Of a DNA stretch of 64,000 bases, positions 1 through 11,514 are shown piece by piece. How positions within the stretch are numbered: position 1 is the stretch's first letter; each line of letters begins with the position of its first letter. The stretch is from positions 62,001 to 126,000 of the forward strand of contig BCIH01000007.1 in assembly GCA_002897115.2 (NCBI GenBank). The letters are read 5' to 3'. Made by a program: the position numbers and the translations under genes. Source of the stretch: Prototheca cutis. Its lineage: Eukaryota; Chlorophyta; Trebouxiophyceae; Chlorellales; Chlorellaceae. The notes under the pieces were generated by a model. The model ran no database searches, was not told the origin of the DNA, and saw nothing but the letters and a program-made list of their open reading frames with translations.

Positions 1-1160
1 AGTGTTCACACCACCCGCCGTGTTCACCCCGTCACCCGCTGCTACAGCAGCTGGACCGCCGCCAATGGTCCCGCCGACAGGCTTTGCGCCGCGGCCGGGC
101 GTGCCCACCGCCGCACCAGTGTCGCAGCCTTTGACCCCGGCGGCGCCGGTGCAACCGCCGGTGTTTGCACCACCGACGTACCCGCCGCAGCAACAGCATC
201 TGGCGGCAGGCGTTCTGGCCCCGAGCTCCCCGCAGGCATACGCGCCGGCGGGCATGGCGCCACCGCCTTCTGCCCAGGCGTACGCTGCGCCGGAGCCGGT
301 ACCAGCAGCCCCCACCGTGTTTGCCGTGCCGGGAGCGGCCGCCGGGGCCGCGCCACCTGCGCCTCCGGCGCCTGGCCCCCCCCCACAGACGTTTGCCGCC
401 CCCCCTGCACCCAACACCTTTGCCCCGGCACCAGGTATGTGAAGTTTTGTGGCTGCTGGATGTACAGGGGATCGCCGGGGTTGTTGGTTGCTTTACTGAA
501 TGGGCATGGGGCCAGGGCCTTGGGTTTTGCCTGTGTCCAAGTTCCACCACGTGAATCAATCGATCAATCAATCAATCAAGGTTGTCCACACCAGCTACTC
601 GAAAACCCATGACAACTGTAGGTGCGGGGATGGCTCCTTCTGCACCAGCGACATATGCCCCTCCGGCAGCGACATATGGCCCTCCAGCCGCCGCAGGCGG
701 ACCAGCGATCCCCGGCCGGCCAGCAGCCCCGCCCTCGGCAGCATCAACTGGAGGCTCGGTGCCAAACTCGCCGGCCCGTGGTCCGGGCGGCCCTCCGCCC
801 GGCACAACGCTCCTGACAATCGACCCCGCAGGTGTGCCCCCCGCGGCGCGGCCTGTGGTGGGCTCTCTCACAGGACTGTACCGCGTTTGTGAATCTGCAT
901 ATGCCGCGCAGCCCGGCCGCGCTCGTGAGCTGGATGACGCCGCCAAGAGACTAGGCCTGCTGGCCTGGCGCCTGTCGTGCGGCGGCGTGTCGGAGGGCGT
1001 GGCAGCCAAACTCGCCACACTGTGCGCCGCACTGGACACCGGGGACTGGGCGGGGGCCGTCCGCATTCAAGCCATCCTCACCCGTGAGGATTGGGACGAA
1101 ACCTCGGCCTGGCTCTCGGCGCTCAAGCGCCTCATCAAGCTGCGTCAGGCCCTTGGCTGA
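1..1160 (+). CDS. SEC31: SEC31, COPII outer-coat subunit, C-terminal part
   Basis: Sec31 forms the outer cage of COPII vesicles at ER exit sites. Two exons are visible: one running in from the left edge to 434, and one at 622-1160. The intron has GTATGT...TAG borders and the reading phase matches across it (a split GGT codon). The first exon is almost purely Pro/Ala/Gln-rich, like the disordered Sec31 region that binds Sec23. The last ~115 residues form a helical domain (starts LTIDPAGVPP, ends LIKLRQALG) that resembles the SRA1-like C-terminal domain typical of Sec31. The N-terminal WD40 and ACE1 parts lie outside the window. A TGTAA motif at 1246 probably serves as the poly(A) signal. Identification rests on the domain pair; a stand-alone SRA1-like protein is less likely because of the long proline-rich linker. 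Confidence 0.82.
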
Positions 1161-1245
1161 TGATCAAGACCTGACTGGAGGTGGACTGGAGACGGTGTGG
1201 GTGACTCAACGCACAGGACATGCACCCTGCGACCGTTGCTTTGCT

Positions 1246-1250
1246 TGTAA
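1246..1250 (+). promoter_or_regulatory. TGTAA poly(A) signal of SEC31
   Basis: TGTAA lies 86 nt after the SEC31 stop codon. TGTAA is the standard green-algal polyadenylation signal. Confidence 0.5.
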
Positions 1251-1342
1251 TTGAGCTTCAGATGTGTACGGGGTACAGGCAGAGTTTGACTGTATATTAA
1301 CGGCAGAAAATGATGAAGCCTTCTTGAGATTCGTCAGAAGAC

Positions 1343-1668
1343 TCCCACCTGCACAGCAAGGGCATGTTTTTCAAACAAAATGCCTGTTGGACCGCATTCC
1401 CTGGCTGCATTGCTCAGAGAATGGGCTGGGTTCCTTCTGATAGCAGGGCAGGTCGTGCAAGGAGGTTTTAGAAAGTCCTGGAAATTGACCCTGGCNCGAC
1501 AATTGTCACACCTTGGTGGTCCATCATTGAGGTGGTCCACCTTCCTCTTGCCCTGTGGGGGGTGACAATTCACAGCCATCAGTGATGCCCAGCAACCCCG
1601 GGGTGATGTGACGCTATTGCTGGCTGAGCTGGTTGCAATATTTTGGCCCTGCATGGTACANGACCAGT
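1343..1668 (-). repeat. Dispersed repeat, copy A (short form)
   Basis: Read on the minus strand, this segment matches 58084-58612 on the plus strand over both ends. Shared blocks include the start (ACCATGCAGGGC...), a central block around AGGAAGGTGGACCACCTCAA, and the end (GAATGCGGTCCAACAGG to GCCCTTGCTGTGCAGGTGGG). Identity looks about 85-90% by eye. The middle differs: about 55 nt here against about 260 nt in copy B. There is no long conserved ORF, so a non-autonomous mobile element or an old duplicate is more likely than a gene. Two N positions fall inside. Confidence 0.75.
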
Positions 1669-1922
1669 ATCGATTCCCAGAAAAAACTCTTATGCTCATT
1701 GGTTGTCACTGGAAGAGGGCATGCATGCACGTGTATGAAAGGAAAGAATAGGGCAATCCATATGGGCGATGTAATGGAGTACACTTAGGATCACGTGGAA
1801 ACTGTGACACTGACCAGCTGCCGGCGTGCTCGCTCGTTCATTTTCCGAGCATGTATCTATGTGGCTGCATGCAGCATCACCTGCTCCCGTTAGATGCTAG
1901 CCCGATGTGGTGGCGCCAGGGT

Positions 1923-4900
1923 CTAGCTGACAGGGCCTCTGGGCCAGCCCGGCGGCATCGGCCCGGACGAGGGTGGGAGCCACAGCACGTCCCCTGGGTT
2001 TGGCGGCGGCGCTGGGGCCAGCGGCGGTGCCGGGGCCAGTGGCGGCGCCGGGGCCAGCGCCTGTCCAGGCTGCGCCTCCTCCTCGTCGAATGCAGACCTG
2101 TGGCACAGAGAGAGTGTGTGATGTTGTTGATTCACTGCTTGTTGCCTGGTCACAAGGATGCATGGAGCCGGCCAACTTTGAATGACAGTATCCAGTTCAT
2201 CGTACCAGGAGCGGATGGTATCGGAGCGGTGGTGGCTGGTGGACCCCTGAGGAGCGCCGGATTTCTTCCTGGCAAGTTGTTCTTTGGCTGCAAGGCCCCC
2301 GGGGTAAACTGCCAGCACCCCGAGATCCGGTGCGTTCTCAAACACCGCAGGTGCGGCCAGCCCATCGAGCGCGGCCCGGTCGATGCGGCGGCCGACACCG
2401 CCCGTGGGCACATCGTCCATGATGGCAATGCAGGGAAAGCACAGCGTGCACAGCACGAGCCCGCCGGAGCAGGCCAGCACAAGACCCAGCCAAAATTGTG
2501 CCACCCAGTTCATGGCCGTGCAGCAGCCAAACGATTTTATCGACATGTACACTGTTGCATGGTTGAAGGAACAGGGGTAATGTCAGTTGCCTGTTTGTAC
2601 TAGAGGATTGTTCGAACCTGGCTTTTCCACGGCATGGGATGCTACCGATCACGATGACCAGGCCTCCACCCCCCGTCAGCCCCCCACGCCCCCTCACACC
2701 GCAACACCAAACGACAACAAGACAAACAGCCGACGGACCCGGGTGGACACTGGCGTAAGCAAGAGAAGTGCTGACACCATCAATGCCCGTGATGATGTCG
2801 TCCACGGTGGCAAGGGTGTCGTTGACCTGCAGCTGCAGCCTGGTTCGCAGCTCGAGGGCAGACAGCGCTTGCAGGACCCCGTCCCTACTGGACTCCACTT
2901 GTGCAACGGTGTTGCCGAAATCAATATCAAACACTGCGGTCGTGACAGACTCCAGGCTGCCCTCGCCATAGAACCAGTACCGCGCGATGAGCTGGGCGTT
3001 GGCGGCGTCCAGCTCCCCGATCACAAAGGGCTCCAGGTTGGCACAGGCATCGCTCCCGACCTTGAGCCCGGCCGTCAGCGCAACAAACGCCACTGCGCCA
3101 ATGGCAATAATAAGGCACAGCAGCACACAGCCCACCTTGACGCCGAGCGGCCAACGAAGAAATAGGGCCAAGCACGTGGAAACTGCCAGGGCGCCCAGCA
3201 GGCTCAGCAGGCCGTACGTCACTGCCAGACGGCTGTATGGGTTTGAGGGAAACACAAACAATTTCATTGCCTGCCTGATTTTCGTGGGTACCAGGTGTTG
3301 ATGGTGCTAGAACATGACAAGCACACCCCCTCCACCAAAAAACACAGAATAAAACACACAGTCGAAAAACGTACACGGTGTCCCATTTGTCGACTTCAGG
3401 CCGGATGTCGCCAACGACTCTGTCAAACGTACCCAGCACCGATTCGTTGGCACTCTGCAACGGGGCCTCCACGCCGGAGAGCACGGAAGCAATCTCGTCC
3501 CTCGCGCTTTGCAGACTCTGTTTTGTTGGATTTGGAGGGGGGATGGGGGTTTCGAGTGTGTGTGTGCGTCGGATTGGCAGTCTCTGCGGGGTTGCTTGCA
3601 TGGCTCCTTCCTTCCAGGCGCCTGAACGAGCCCAGCAAGGCAGACATCTGTACGTATGTCCATGCATCACAATAACACATCCCCCAAACAGCCATCATGG
3701 CCCCCATCCACCCAATTACAAAACCAATTACTAATCCAACAGCCAACAATGAACCTGATTGACGTCGGCGAGCATGCCGTCGATGGAGGCCTGAGCCTGG
3801 GTTACGAGGCCAGAGGGCGGCGAGGGCAGCGTCGCCCAACTGGCACGGAGATCGGCCTCCTGCGCCGCATACTCGGAAGGTGCTGGGAAGCTGGCAATGA
3901 GGGCCAAGGCCTGCGGGATGGCACCGTCTGGGCTCCCGACCAGCGCCGTGATCTGGGACGGATCGGCCGCGAGGCCGTTCACCACGGTCGCCGCGGCGGC
4001 CGACGCATTCAGCATGGCCTCCGCGCTGCCTCCCAGGCCATCAATCCCGGGGCGCAGCGCGCTCGCGGCAGCTTGCGCCGCGGCGTGTGCGGCCGTGTAT
4101 GCCGTGCTGTCGGGCAGCGTGGCCAGCGCCGTGGCCACCAGCGTCTGCAGCACCTCAACCAAGGCTGCAGTGCAAATGTTTTAATGAAGTTTAACTTTGG
4201 ATGGGTGGGGTTCTGTTGTCGTGCAGCAGTGCTGCTGCGCGCAAGATCAAAGCGCAACCAGCAACTATCCACTAGAAAGGAAAATCAAATCGACCGCAAA
4301 ATGCTCCAACGCACTCTTTCCCGTGGCCATGGTATCGGCAGTGCTGGCGAGGCTGTCGGCCGTGGTGTTGAGGTCCCCCACGCCCTGCAGCGCGGCGGTA
4401 ATCTGATCCAGCTCAGACTCCAGGCCCTGGACACCCACGAGTTGGGAACGCGTAGATTCCAACTCCTGGCTCCAGTCTGCCGTGGCGTTGCCCAGCCTTG
4501 CCAGAAGGTCATTCAGACCAGTCAGCAGCGACAGGTCCGAGGCTAAGCCTTGCGGCAGTGCAACGACGTCTGCGTCAATGGCTGCGGCCCATGCCAGCAA
4601 GTCATCCACGCAGGGCCGTACGGGTTCATACCCGCTTTCCACGCCCTCCAGTGCCGACAGCAGCGCGGGCGCCGTGTCGTTCAGCAGCGTGTCCAGTGCT
4701 GGCAGCAGCGTCTCCGTCTCCCCGGTCATCGTCACGGCCAGCTCCGCAGTGGGAGCCAGCACAGTGATATTGGTCGCCAGGTCTTGCAGCAGCACAACCT
4801 TGGCATCGTAATCCGCAGCAACATTGTCGGCCCCGCTGCTTCCACCAACCGCAGTGGTCAGCAGCGCTTGTGTCGCGTCACGCAGCGCCTGCAGCGCCGA

Positions 4901-6020
4901 TGCTGCATTTGAATCGCTCGCCGAGTCTGGCAGCACATCGGCGGCAGATAAAAACTCCTCTGCTTGGGACAGCAACCCCAGCGCAGCATCCCGAGACCTC
5001 GACACAGCATTGAGTGCAGCGGTTGCGGTGCCCGGGGCGGCTGTGCTGCCGATATCGGCTACAAGTTCGGGCAACTGTGCCTGAAGCGACTCCAACCCAG
5101 GCTGCACCGTCCCCCGAAGCAGTGTCTGCCCCGAGTCCACTTCGTCCAGCAGTCCGGGGACGTCCGGCGCGCTGTCCAGCCAGGGTGCCAGGCACTGGAG
5201 ATCGGCAGCCAGAGCAGAAGCGTTGATCTGCGTGCTCACCACACCTTGAAGATCTGAGACTTGCGTGTCCAACGTCTTTGCAATATCAACAGTGCCCCAG
5301 GCCGAACCCAGCACACCGGCCGCATAGCCCCGCGCGGCATACACGGCTTCAAATGCGCCGGGGACAATCTGCGGAGCCGCCCACACGCAGGCCAGCACCA
5401 CGCCTGCTACGGTCACCGCGCCGGCGATGGCGCCAACGATTCCCAGCGCGCGCAGCGGGCCACGCAACACTGCGACCTTGCGCAGGCGCCAGCGCTGGTC
5501 TTCGGCCGCCGCGTCGGGGGCTGTCGGCGGCGGGGCGACTCGTCGCCGCACGGCGCATGCCCGCACTGTCCGCCACGCCACCAGCGCCGCGAGGAGCACC
5601 AGCGCAACACCGAGCACCACCAGCGCGGGCCAGGCGTTCTTCAGCACCGGGCCCGTGTAATAGTTGATCTCCAGCGGGGCAAATGTCGAGCTGCCCACGG
5701 GCACCGTCAACGGCAGTTCCTGCACACGATTCTTGACAGGCACGGTCAGCGCGGATGCATGCACAGCAGAACAGGTAGATGTGGTGTTTTGTGCTCTTGA
5801 TTATGGTGAACCGGTCCAAGGCACCACGGCCTTGGGCCTCGTCTGGGGAGGTGGTTGCCAGGCGGTTGGGCAAGACCTGCCCGCACCGGCAGAGACTGGC
5901 CACGCACGAAAAACAAAAACAAAAGCCGGGACTCGTACGCCAGCCGGCGGCACCAAACCTAGGAGCCTGACCCACCGTCCACAGAGGACTTTGACAGCTT
6001 GAAACGCTGTTTGACGACAT
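1923..6020 (-). CDS. Five-pass membrane protein, tweety/prominin-like topology
   Basis: Function unknown; proteins of this shape occur in plants, algae and slime moulds and recall tweety/prominin. Exons read on the minus strand: 5719-4315, 4164-3755, 3517-3375, 3274-2739 and 2551-1923. All phases agree; donors are GTGCGT, GTTCAT, GTACGT and GTCCGT. A 45-nt first exon (6020-5976, GTGGGT donor) joins in phase but is tentative. Order of parts: a short N-terminus, TM1 (PALVVLGVALVLLAALVAW), a loop, TM2 (IVGAIAGAVTVAGVVLACVW), a ~370-residue helical loop rich in Ala/Asp/Leu, TM3 (AVTYGLLSLLGALAVSTCLA), TM4 (CVLLCLIIAIGAVAFVALT), a loop of roughly 120-140 residues, TM5 (FWLGLVLACSGGLVLCTLCF) and a cytosolic tail ending in APAPPL repeats. 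Total about 1,055 residues. The 3' end could instead use an intron near 2185-2097 and finish in another frame. The plasma membrane is the likely location. Confidence 0.6.
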
Positions 6021-6486
6021 GGAACAGGCGTGTTTGCCAGTGAGCAGCGACTGGCCGCGCTCAGATCAGCCCAACTGTCCCAGATCCGCGAAGGGTCAAC
6101 ATCGGGACTCACAGCGATGGGAGCNCTGCAAGCGCCTGGAATCGGCGTGCATGTGCCATAAACATGTATGCTCGAAGCGTAAACAAAATGACATCGCCAA
6201 TGGCGTTGAGGGGCATGGTCGTTGTGCTGGGGTGGTTGCGAAGCTGCGCCATGGGTGTCCGCCTCGTCCCCTGTGGTGAGCACCAGCTGACATCCGTGTT
6301 TTCTCGGAAACGCCCCGAGCGTTCCCCATCGGGGCCTGGCGCCCCGGCAGGGGGCCCTCCCAGTACAATCCACGCAAACTGTGACGTTGCAAGTCTGTGC
6401 TCATTGCAATATATTATGCATGTTTGAAGGATTTGGCATTCAATTTGTCGACACCCAGATCGTGATAGAAGGAATCGGCACAGAGT

Positions 6487-7771
6487 ATGATCAAGCTCTT
6501 TTCACTCAAGGTGGGCTTTGTTCAGCTGGACACAAAGCGCTGGTTATTGGCATTTTCTCTTGTCAATGAAAGAATTACGATGAATCGCGTCGCAGGAAAA
6601 GCAAAAGAAAGAGGCGGATGCTGGCAAGGCTGCTCTGAAGCAGTCTCCCGGAGAGCTCCGGCTCCAAAAAGGTGACTAGGCACACCAGACGCGAGGCCTC
6701 GGGGATTGCATGTCGCTGCCTTCATGTGAGCCAAAGCGAGGTTACGCCCCCAGGCAGCCGTCGTCATGNGGAGGCCGTCCCTGTGCGTGGAACCCCTCTG
6801 CAGACCTAGCTGAGCTGGACCTCCCCAAGACTGCCACCATTACTTTTCCCGATGGGCAAGACAAGATCACAAGCTTTGACATCGTGTTGAAGCCGGATGA
6901 GGGGATGTACAGGTGCTGGTTCCGGCGTTTGTAGGCAGGCTGTATGTGGTGGCTGAGACAGAGCTGGGCGTGTCTCACTCCCCAGCCCCCTTTTCGTTCA
7001 TGATGGTCGGCCACAGCCCGCTGGTGTGCAGGGGAGGGGCTTTTCTGTTCACGTTCCGGGTCCCACCGACATACCCACACGATGCTCCAAAGGTCAAGTG
7101 CCTCACAAAGGTGTGTGGCAGGAGGCTTGCTGCTTGCCAGAGGAGGATGCATGGATGTGTGTGACTTGAACTGCGTTGGTGCATTCACTGGCATGCTAGC
7201 CCGGGGCCTCTTGCAGGTGTATCACCCAAACATTGACCTGGAAGGCAACATTTGCCTCAACATTTTGAGAGAGGACTGGAAACCCGTGTTGACTGTCTCC
7301 TCTTTGATATACGGCCTGAACTTTCTGTTCCTGGTGTGTTCCGTGTGGTGGGAGCGCAACTTGGTGGGCCAATCTTTGGCCTTCGAGAGGACTGTGGGAG
7401 TCAGATGGTGCTGTCACCCGTGTAGATTGTAATGTGCATGCAGGTGCTGCAGTTGTGATGGCGACATGCTTTCCTGACCGGTCTGCGTGGGTTTGCATGC
7501 TCACCCCCCCCCCCCCCCCCCCCCCCCTGTTTTTGATTTTTACCCCCCCCCCCCCCCCCATCTGCACCCATTTTTTTCTGCCCCCCCCCCCCCCCCCCAC
7601 CTGCCACAAACAACACAGGCTCCCAACCCCGAGGACCCGCTTAACAAGGAGGCAGCCGAGGAAATGCAGCGCAACCCTCCCCTGTTTGCACGGCACGTGG
7701 CCCAGACCACGACCAGGGGGGGCCATGTGGGCATGGAATATTTCCCTCCGGCAAGGNGCGACGGCCGGTAG
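6487..7771 (+). CDS. UBC12: NEDD8-conjugating enzyme UBC12 (E2)
   Basis: UBC12 transfers NEDD8 (RUB1) from its E1 to cullins, activating SCF-type ubiquitin ligases in cytosol and nucleus. Six exons: 6487-6510, 6596-6671, 6804-6912, 7032-7110, 7217-7333 and 7619-7771; every junction keeps phase, giving 185 residues. The N-terminus MIKLFSLK is the UBC12 signature that docks on the NEDD8 E1. Then come the UBC fold with [13 protein letters not shown], the active-site stretch [11 protein letters not shown] (Cys about 109) and the C-terminal DPLNKEAAE helix. Length fits the family. The last residue before the stop region includes one N. Intron 5 carries three long poly-C runs (7504-7600). The first exon codes for only eight residues, which automated gene callers often miss. 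Confidence 0.95.
7504..7598 (+). repeat. Three poly-C runs inside UBC12 intron 5
   Basis: Three cytosine runs, each about 17-25 nt, are separated by short T-rich spacers within a 95-nt stretch. They lie just upstream of the last UBC12 exon and may double as the pyrimidine tract of its 3' splice site. Confidence 0.9.
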
Positions 7772-7822
7772 CAGGGTGCAAGCCTCAACGCTGTGTCCGA
7801 ATTGCAGGGCCTCCTGCTACCA

Positions 7823-7848
7823 TGTAAAATAGATTAATGCACGTGTAA
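7823..7848 (+). promoter_or_regulatory. Two TGTAA poly(A) signals after UBC12
   Basis: TGTAA occurs at 7823-7827 and 7844-7848, 52-77 nt after the UBC12 stop, the normal spacing for a green-algal poly(A) signal. The rest of 7772-8231 holds no gene; its right part is the RPS15 leader, which has a pyrimidine-rich stretch (CTCCCTCTTTCACCC) at about 8187-8201 as is common before ribosomal-protein genes. Confidence 0.5.
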
Positions 7849-8231
7849 TAGTACTTTATAGCGTGCAAATGATTGTTTGAGGTGCAGCGCCATCATATTG
7901 GAGGATGGCTGGTACCCTCCACTTCCAGGAGTGCCTCTGAACAGGGGACCATACGCCAGACGCCATTAAACCACCTACGCAAGCACGTGGACAATAGGGA
8001 AAGGCATTCTTTCTAACGAATAGCACTTGATAGAATTTGTCCGAGCGCGTCGTTAGAATGACAATGAGAAGCAGTGCCTCTCGCCTCGCGGTGGTAGTGG
8101 GGGAGGGGGCATGGGGTCACTTGACCCCGACAGACGGGGCCTCTGCCGGCGATGGCCCATAGCCCAACCACGCCGGCCCGGGCACTCCCTCTTTCACCCG
8201 GACTGGTCCTTGTAGCTGGTAAACAGTCACC

Positions 8232-9029
8232 ATGGCGGACGAGGGGCACTCGAAGAAGCGCACGTTCAGGAAGTACTCCTACCGGGGAGTCGACCTGGAG
8301 CAGCTCCTGGACATGTCCACGGATGAGCTGGTTGAGCTGTTCGCTGCCCGCCAGCGCCGCAGGTGGGCACCATAGTCGTGTGCATGGGTTCTGGGATTGC
8401 ACCCTGGACGGCCAGGCCCGTCCACGGAGCGGCAGTGCAGCCAGCCCTGGCGGCAGGCCGGGATGCGGGCACCGCCCCGCAGCGGGTGATGTCACCTGGG
8501 CGCCGCGATTCCCAGCTGCGATATGGGCGTTCACCTCCTGCTTATTTTCGGACGGCGCGCGAGGACAGTGCGCGGGCGAAGCCACGATGTCGTGGTTCTT
8601 TGTAATGCCCGGACGACTGTGGCTTGCCGTGTGGTCACCTGGGAGGACAGTGACACGGCCGCTGAAGGGCGGGGTCCGGAGCTTGACGAAGATTCCCTCA
8701 CTCACATCCTCTCCACGCGCAGGTTCCAGCGTGGCCTGAAGAGGAACGCGCTGACCCTGATCAAGAAGCTGCGCAAGGCCAAGAAGGAGTGCCCCGCCGG
8801 CGAGCGCCCGGAGCCCGTCCGCACGCACCTGCGTAACATGATTGTCCTGCCCGAGATGATCGGCTCCGTCGTGGGCGTGTACAACGGCAAGACCTTCAAC
8901 CAGGTCGAGATCAAGCCCGACATGGTCGGCCACTACCTGGCCGAGTTCTCCATCTCATACAAGCCCGTCAAGCACGGCAAGCCCGGCATCGGTGCCACGC
9001 ACTCCTCCCGCTTCATTCCCCTCAAGTGA
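8232..9029 (+). CDS. RPS15: Cytosolic ribosomal protein uS19 (RPS15)
   Basis: uS19 sits in the head of the 40S subunit near the A site. Two exons, 8232-8362 and 8723-9029, with a 360-nt GTGGGC...CAG intron splitting an Arg codon; the product is 145 residues. Diagnostic stretches are [20 protein letters not shown] near the start, [20 protein letters not shown] in the middle and the C-terminal [12 protein letters not shown], all typical of eukaryotic S15. The ATG lies in a CACCATGG context. A TGTAA at 9057 follows the stop by 28 nt. Neighbour UBC12 is on the same strand 460 nt upstream. Confidence 0.97.
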
Positions 9030-9056
9030 GCGTGGCGCAACAGCCCATGCTGCTGC

Positions 9057-9061
9057 TGTAA
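9057..9061 (+). promoter_or_regulatory. TGTAA poly(A) signal of RPS15
   Basis: TGTAA starts 28 nt after the RPS15 stop codon. Confidence 0.5.
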
Positions 9062-9318
9062 ACGCCAAGTTCAACGACGCACACCGCAGGGGTTGCTACA
9101 GGGAAGCCCTGTCAAGCAGGGCTGGTTAGGTGCCAGCGGGGGTGGGTACCTGCCGTCGTCACGACTTAAAGAAGTGTCACAACGTCACCAGGAGAAAAAA
9201 GAGAAGGGAGGGCTCAAGCAAAGCAGTGCTGTCTAAGGAAATGACAGAGGACGGGAGCACAGTCCTTCGAGAACTGTGTTCTCCGGCTAGCGAGCTATCT
9301 GCAGGCCTCCCAACGATC

Positions 9319-10405
9319 TCAGTTCTTGGAGGCCTCCGTCTTGTTCCAAATGTCCTGGCCCAGGCGCCACAGCACCGAGAACAGCAGGCCCTGGGGCAGT
9401 GAGAGTGGTCGCGGGGTGTGGGGTTTGGGACCGGCGTTTCTGCGCTGGCGGACAGCTCTCAGCTGCAAGGGTGCGTGCAGGAGTTTGGTAGGCAGTCTCC
9501 CAATCACAACCCCCTTCTTCCTCCCCCATGCGGCCCCCACCCTGCGCCATTCAAAAAGCCAAACATAGCGCATCCGCTTGCATGGTTCCACACACACGTG
9601 CACGCACCTGCAGGCCGTTGGACAGGATCTTGGTCTTCAGACCACGACCCATGAGACCCAGCACACCGTCGTCCTTGATGACCATCTGCAGCAGGGAGTT
9701 GACCACGTGGGTTGGACTGGTTCAGGGTGGTTGGATTCGAGGTGCTTGGGCTCCAGCGATGGGATGGGGGGGTGTGAGGATCGACACATCAAGGGCATCC
9801 CATCTACGAAGCGTCAACAAATTCCCTGACGCCAGCTGTAACAAAGAGGAACGCACCCTGACGACTTCGGGGTAGGTCATGGGGACGGAGGCGGTCTGCT
9901 TGGTGGTCTTGACCACGCGGATGGAGTTGGACACCGTGTCTGGAAAGGAGAAAGGGGTGGGGAGGAGAGGGGTGGGCTGCAGGTGTCGTCTACCACTTGC
10001 ACTGACAACCACCTCAACTTCCCCGGTGTCAGCACCTCAATCCCCCCTTCCCATTGTTTAGGAAAGAGTGAACAAAAGCGCCGACAACGTCCACCCACCG
10101 GAGATGGCACTCGCGCAGAAACCGATGACGGCAGAGCGGAGCAGTTTCTTGGGCAGATCATTGTACTGGGGCAGTACCTCGTTCAGGTAGTTGTAGGTCG
10201 CAAACCTGGGTGCAGGTGGGAGTGGCAGGAGTATGGCTTGTTGGTTGGTGCATGGTAGGAAGCAGGGTTCGAGAGCTTGGGCGCATGGCTGACTGGACGA
10301 CGGGATGCCATGCTGCTTCTTCATGGCATGGCCAGACATCATGGCATGGCGTGGCATGTCAGAATGGTGTGACTACATTGTGACAACACCCCCCCTCACC
10401 ACACA

Positions 10406-10439
<34 letters not shown>

Positions 10440-11514
10440 CTCTGTCCCTCGCTGACGCACCAGGGGAAATGGCCTGCCCAGGTGGCCACGGCGGCGGCGA
10501 TGGCACCGTGGTAGAGCACGCGAGGCCCACCCATCCTGATCTTGGCCATGAGCTTGGGGATGCCCTGCGCACCCTCCACCTGCATGTTGGTCTTGAGGGC
10601 GTCGACGGGCATGAGGAAGATGCGGAAGCCGCCCGCGGCCGCCGAGGCGCAGGCCGTCTTGACCGCGATGGGCAGGTTGCGCGTGGACTCGGACTCGTTC
10701 AGCAGCGTCAGCACGCCGGCATTGGCTGCGGTATCGCCAAACCGGCTCAGCGGACCCTGGATCAGCGCGGGGCCAACGCCCCGGTAGAACCGGCCGACGC
10801 CGCCCTCCTTGTACAGTGTTTTCAGTGCCACCGTTGTCGTCGTACCATCTGTGGGGAAACAAGGGGGGAAATGATGATCATGAGCCATGCACGTGTGACA
10901 TGGGGAGGAAACTGCTGATCATGGATCGGCTATGTGCGACAAGAAGAAGAACCATCCACGCAAGGAAGAACCATGCACTTAGTTCCCTGCGGCGGCGGCA
11001 GGTGCCGAGAAAGCCCTAGAGCCGATGCCTCGCCGACCACATCACAAGGGTCCTGATCCACTGGGTGCCCATCCACAACGCTTGCTCCTCCCTAAGAAAG
11101 ACATCAGACAACCAAAACAAACCCTCTCCACATCGACGCACAGCGGTACTGGTAGTTGACGGTGGTGCGCAGCCACATGAGGGACACAACCTGGATGGCC
11201 ATGGCAGCAGCGCCTGGAATGCCGCCTCCCAGGGCGCGCTTCCCTGCATTCTTCAGCACCTCGGACAGTGGGGTGGCCTCGCTGGGCTGGTAGGCCACTG
11301 CCGGCACCAGGTTGCGAAGCCCGGGGCGCGCCTGGCGCTCATAACCAAGGGCATGGCCCAGTCCAGGCTGCTGCAGGCCGCTGGGCGCCAGGGCGCTAGT
11401 CGATCCAGTCAAAACGACAGTACGACTGAGTGCGAGGGCCTGGGCGCCCTCAGATGCGGGCAGGGTGCCCGTCGGGGCGTACAGGAACCCCGGCGAAGTC
11501 ATGGCCACCACCAT
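9319..11514 (-). CDS. Mitochondrial carrier family (SLC25-type) protein
   Basis: Carriers of this family move small metabolites across organelle inner membranes; the substrate is not evident. Six exons on the minus strand: 11514-11142, 10848-10461, 10205-10099, 9939-9857, 9685-9608 and 9390-9319, all in phase, giving 366 residues. Donors are strikingly uniform (GTGCGT four times, GTGGGT once). The matrix-helix signature PVDALK (PxDxxK type) is clear in exon 2, followed by an aromatic/basic stretch; the third repeat ends [17 protein letters not shown]. Two other signature copies are degenerate (SNSIRVVKT in exon 4). The exon 1/2 join reads [17 protein letters not shown], a pattern I associate with a plant carrier subgroup that may reside in mitochondria or plastid envelope. 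The first in-frame ATG (MVVAMTSPG) was chosen as start. The tandem ACGC repeat near the exon 2 donor is listed separately. Confidence 0.82.
10401..10437. repeat. (ACGC)n microsatellite beside a splice donor
   Basis: About eight copies of ACGC. Read on the minus strand it is GTGC/TGCG, so it repeats the GTGCGT donor motif 24-60 nt downstream of the true exon 2 donor (10460) of the carrier gene. Confidence 0.9.

Noticed and set aside
8013..8933. 306-codon minus-strand frame over the RPS15 gene
   Set aside because: It is the antisense shadow of the RPS15 exons and intron; the plus-strand protein is unmistakable.
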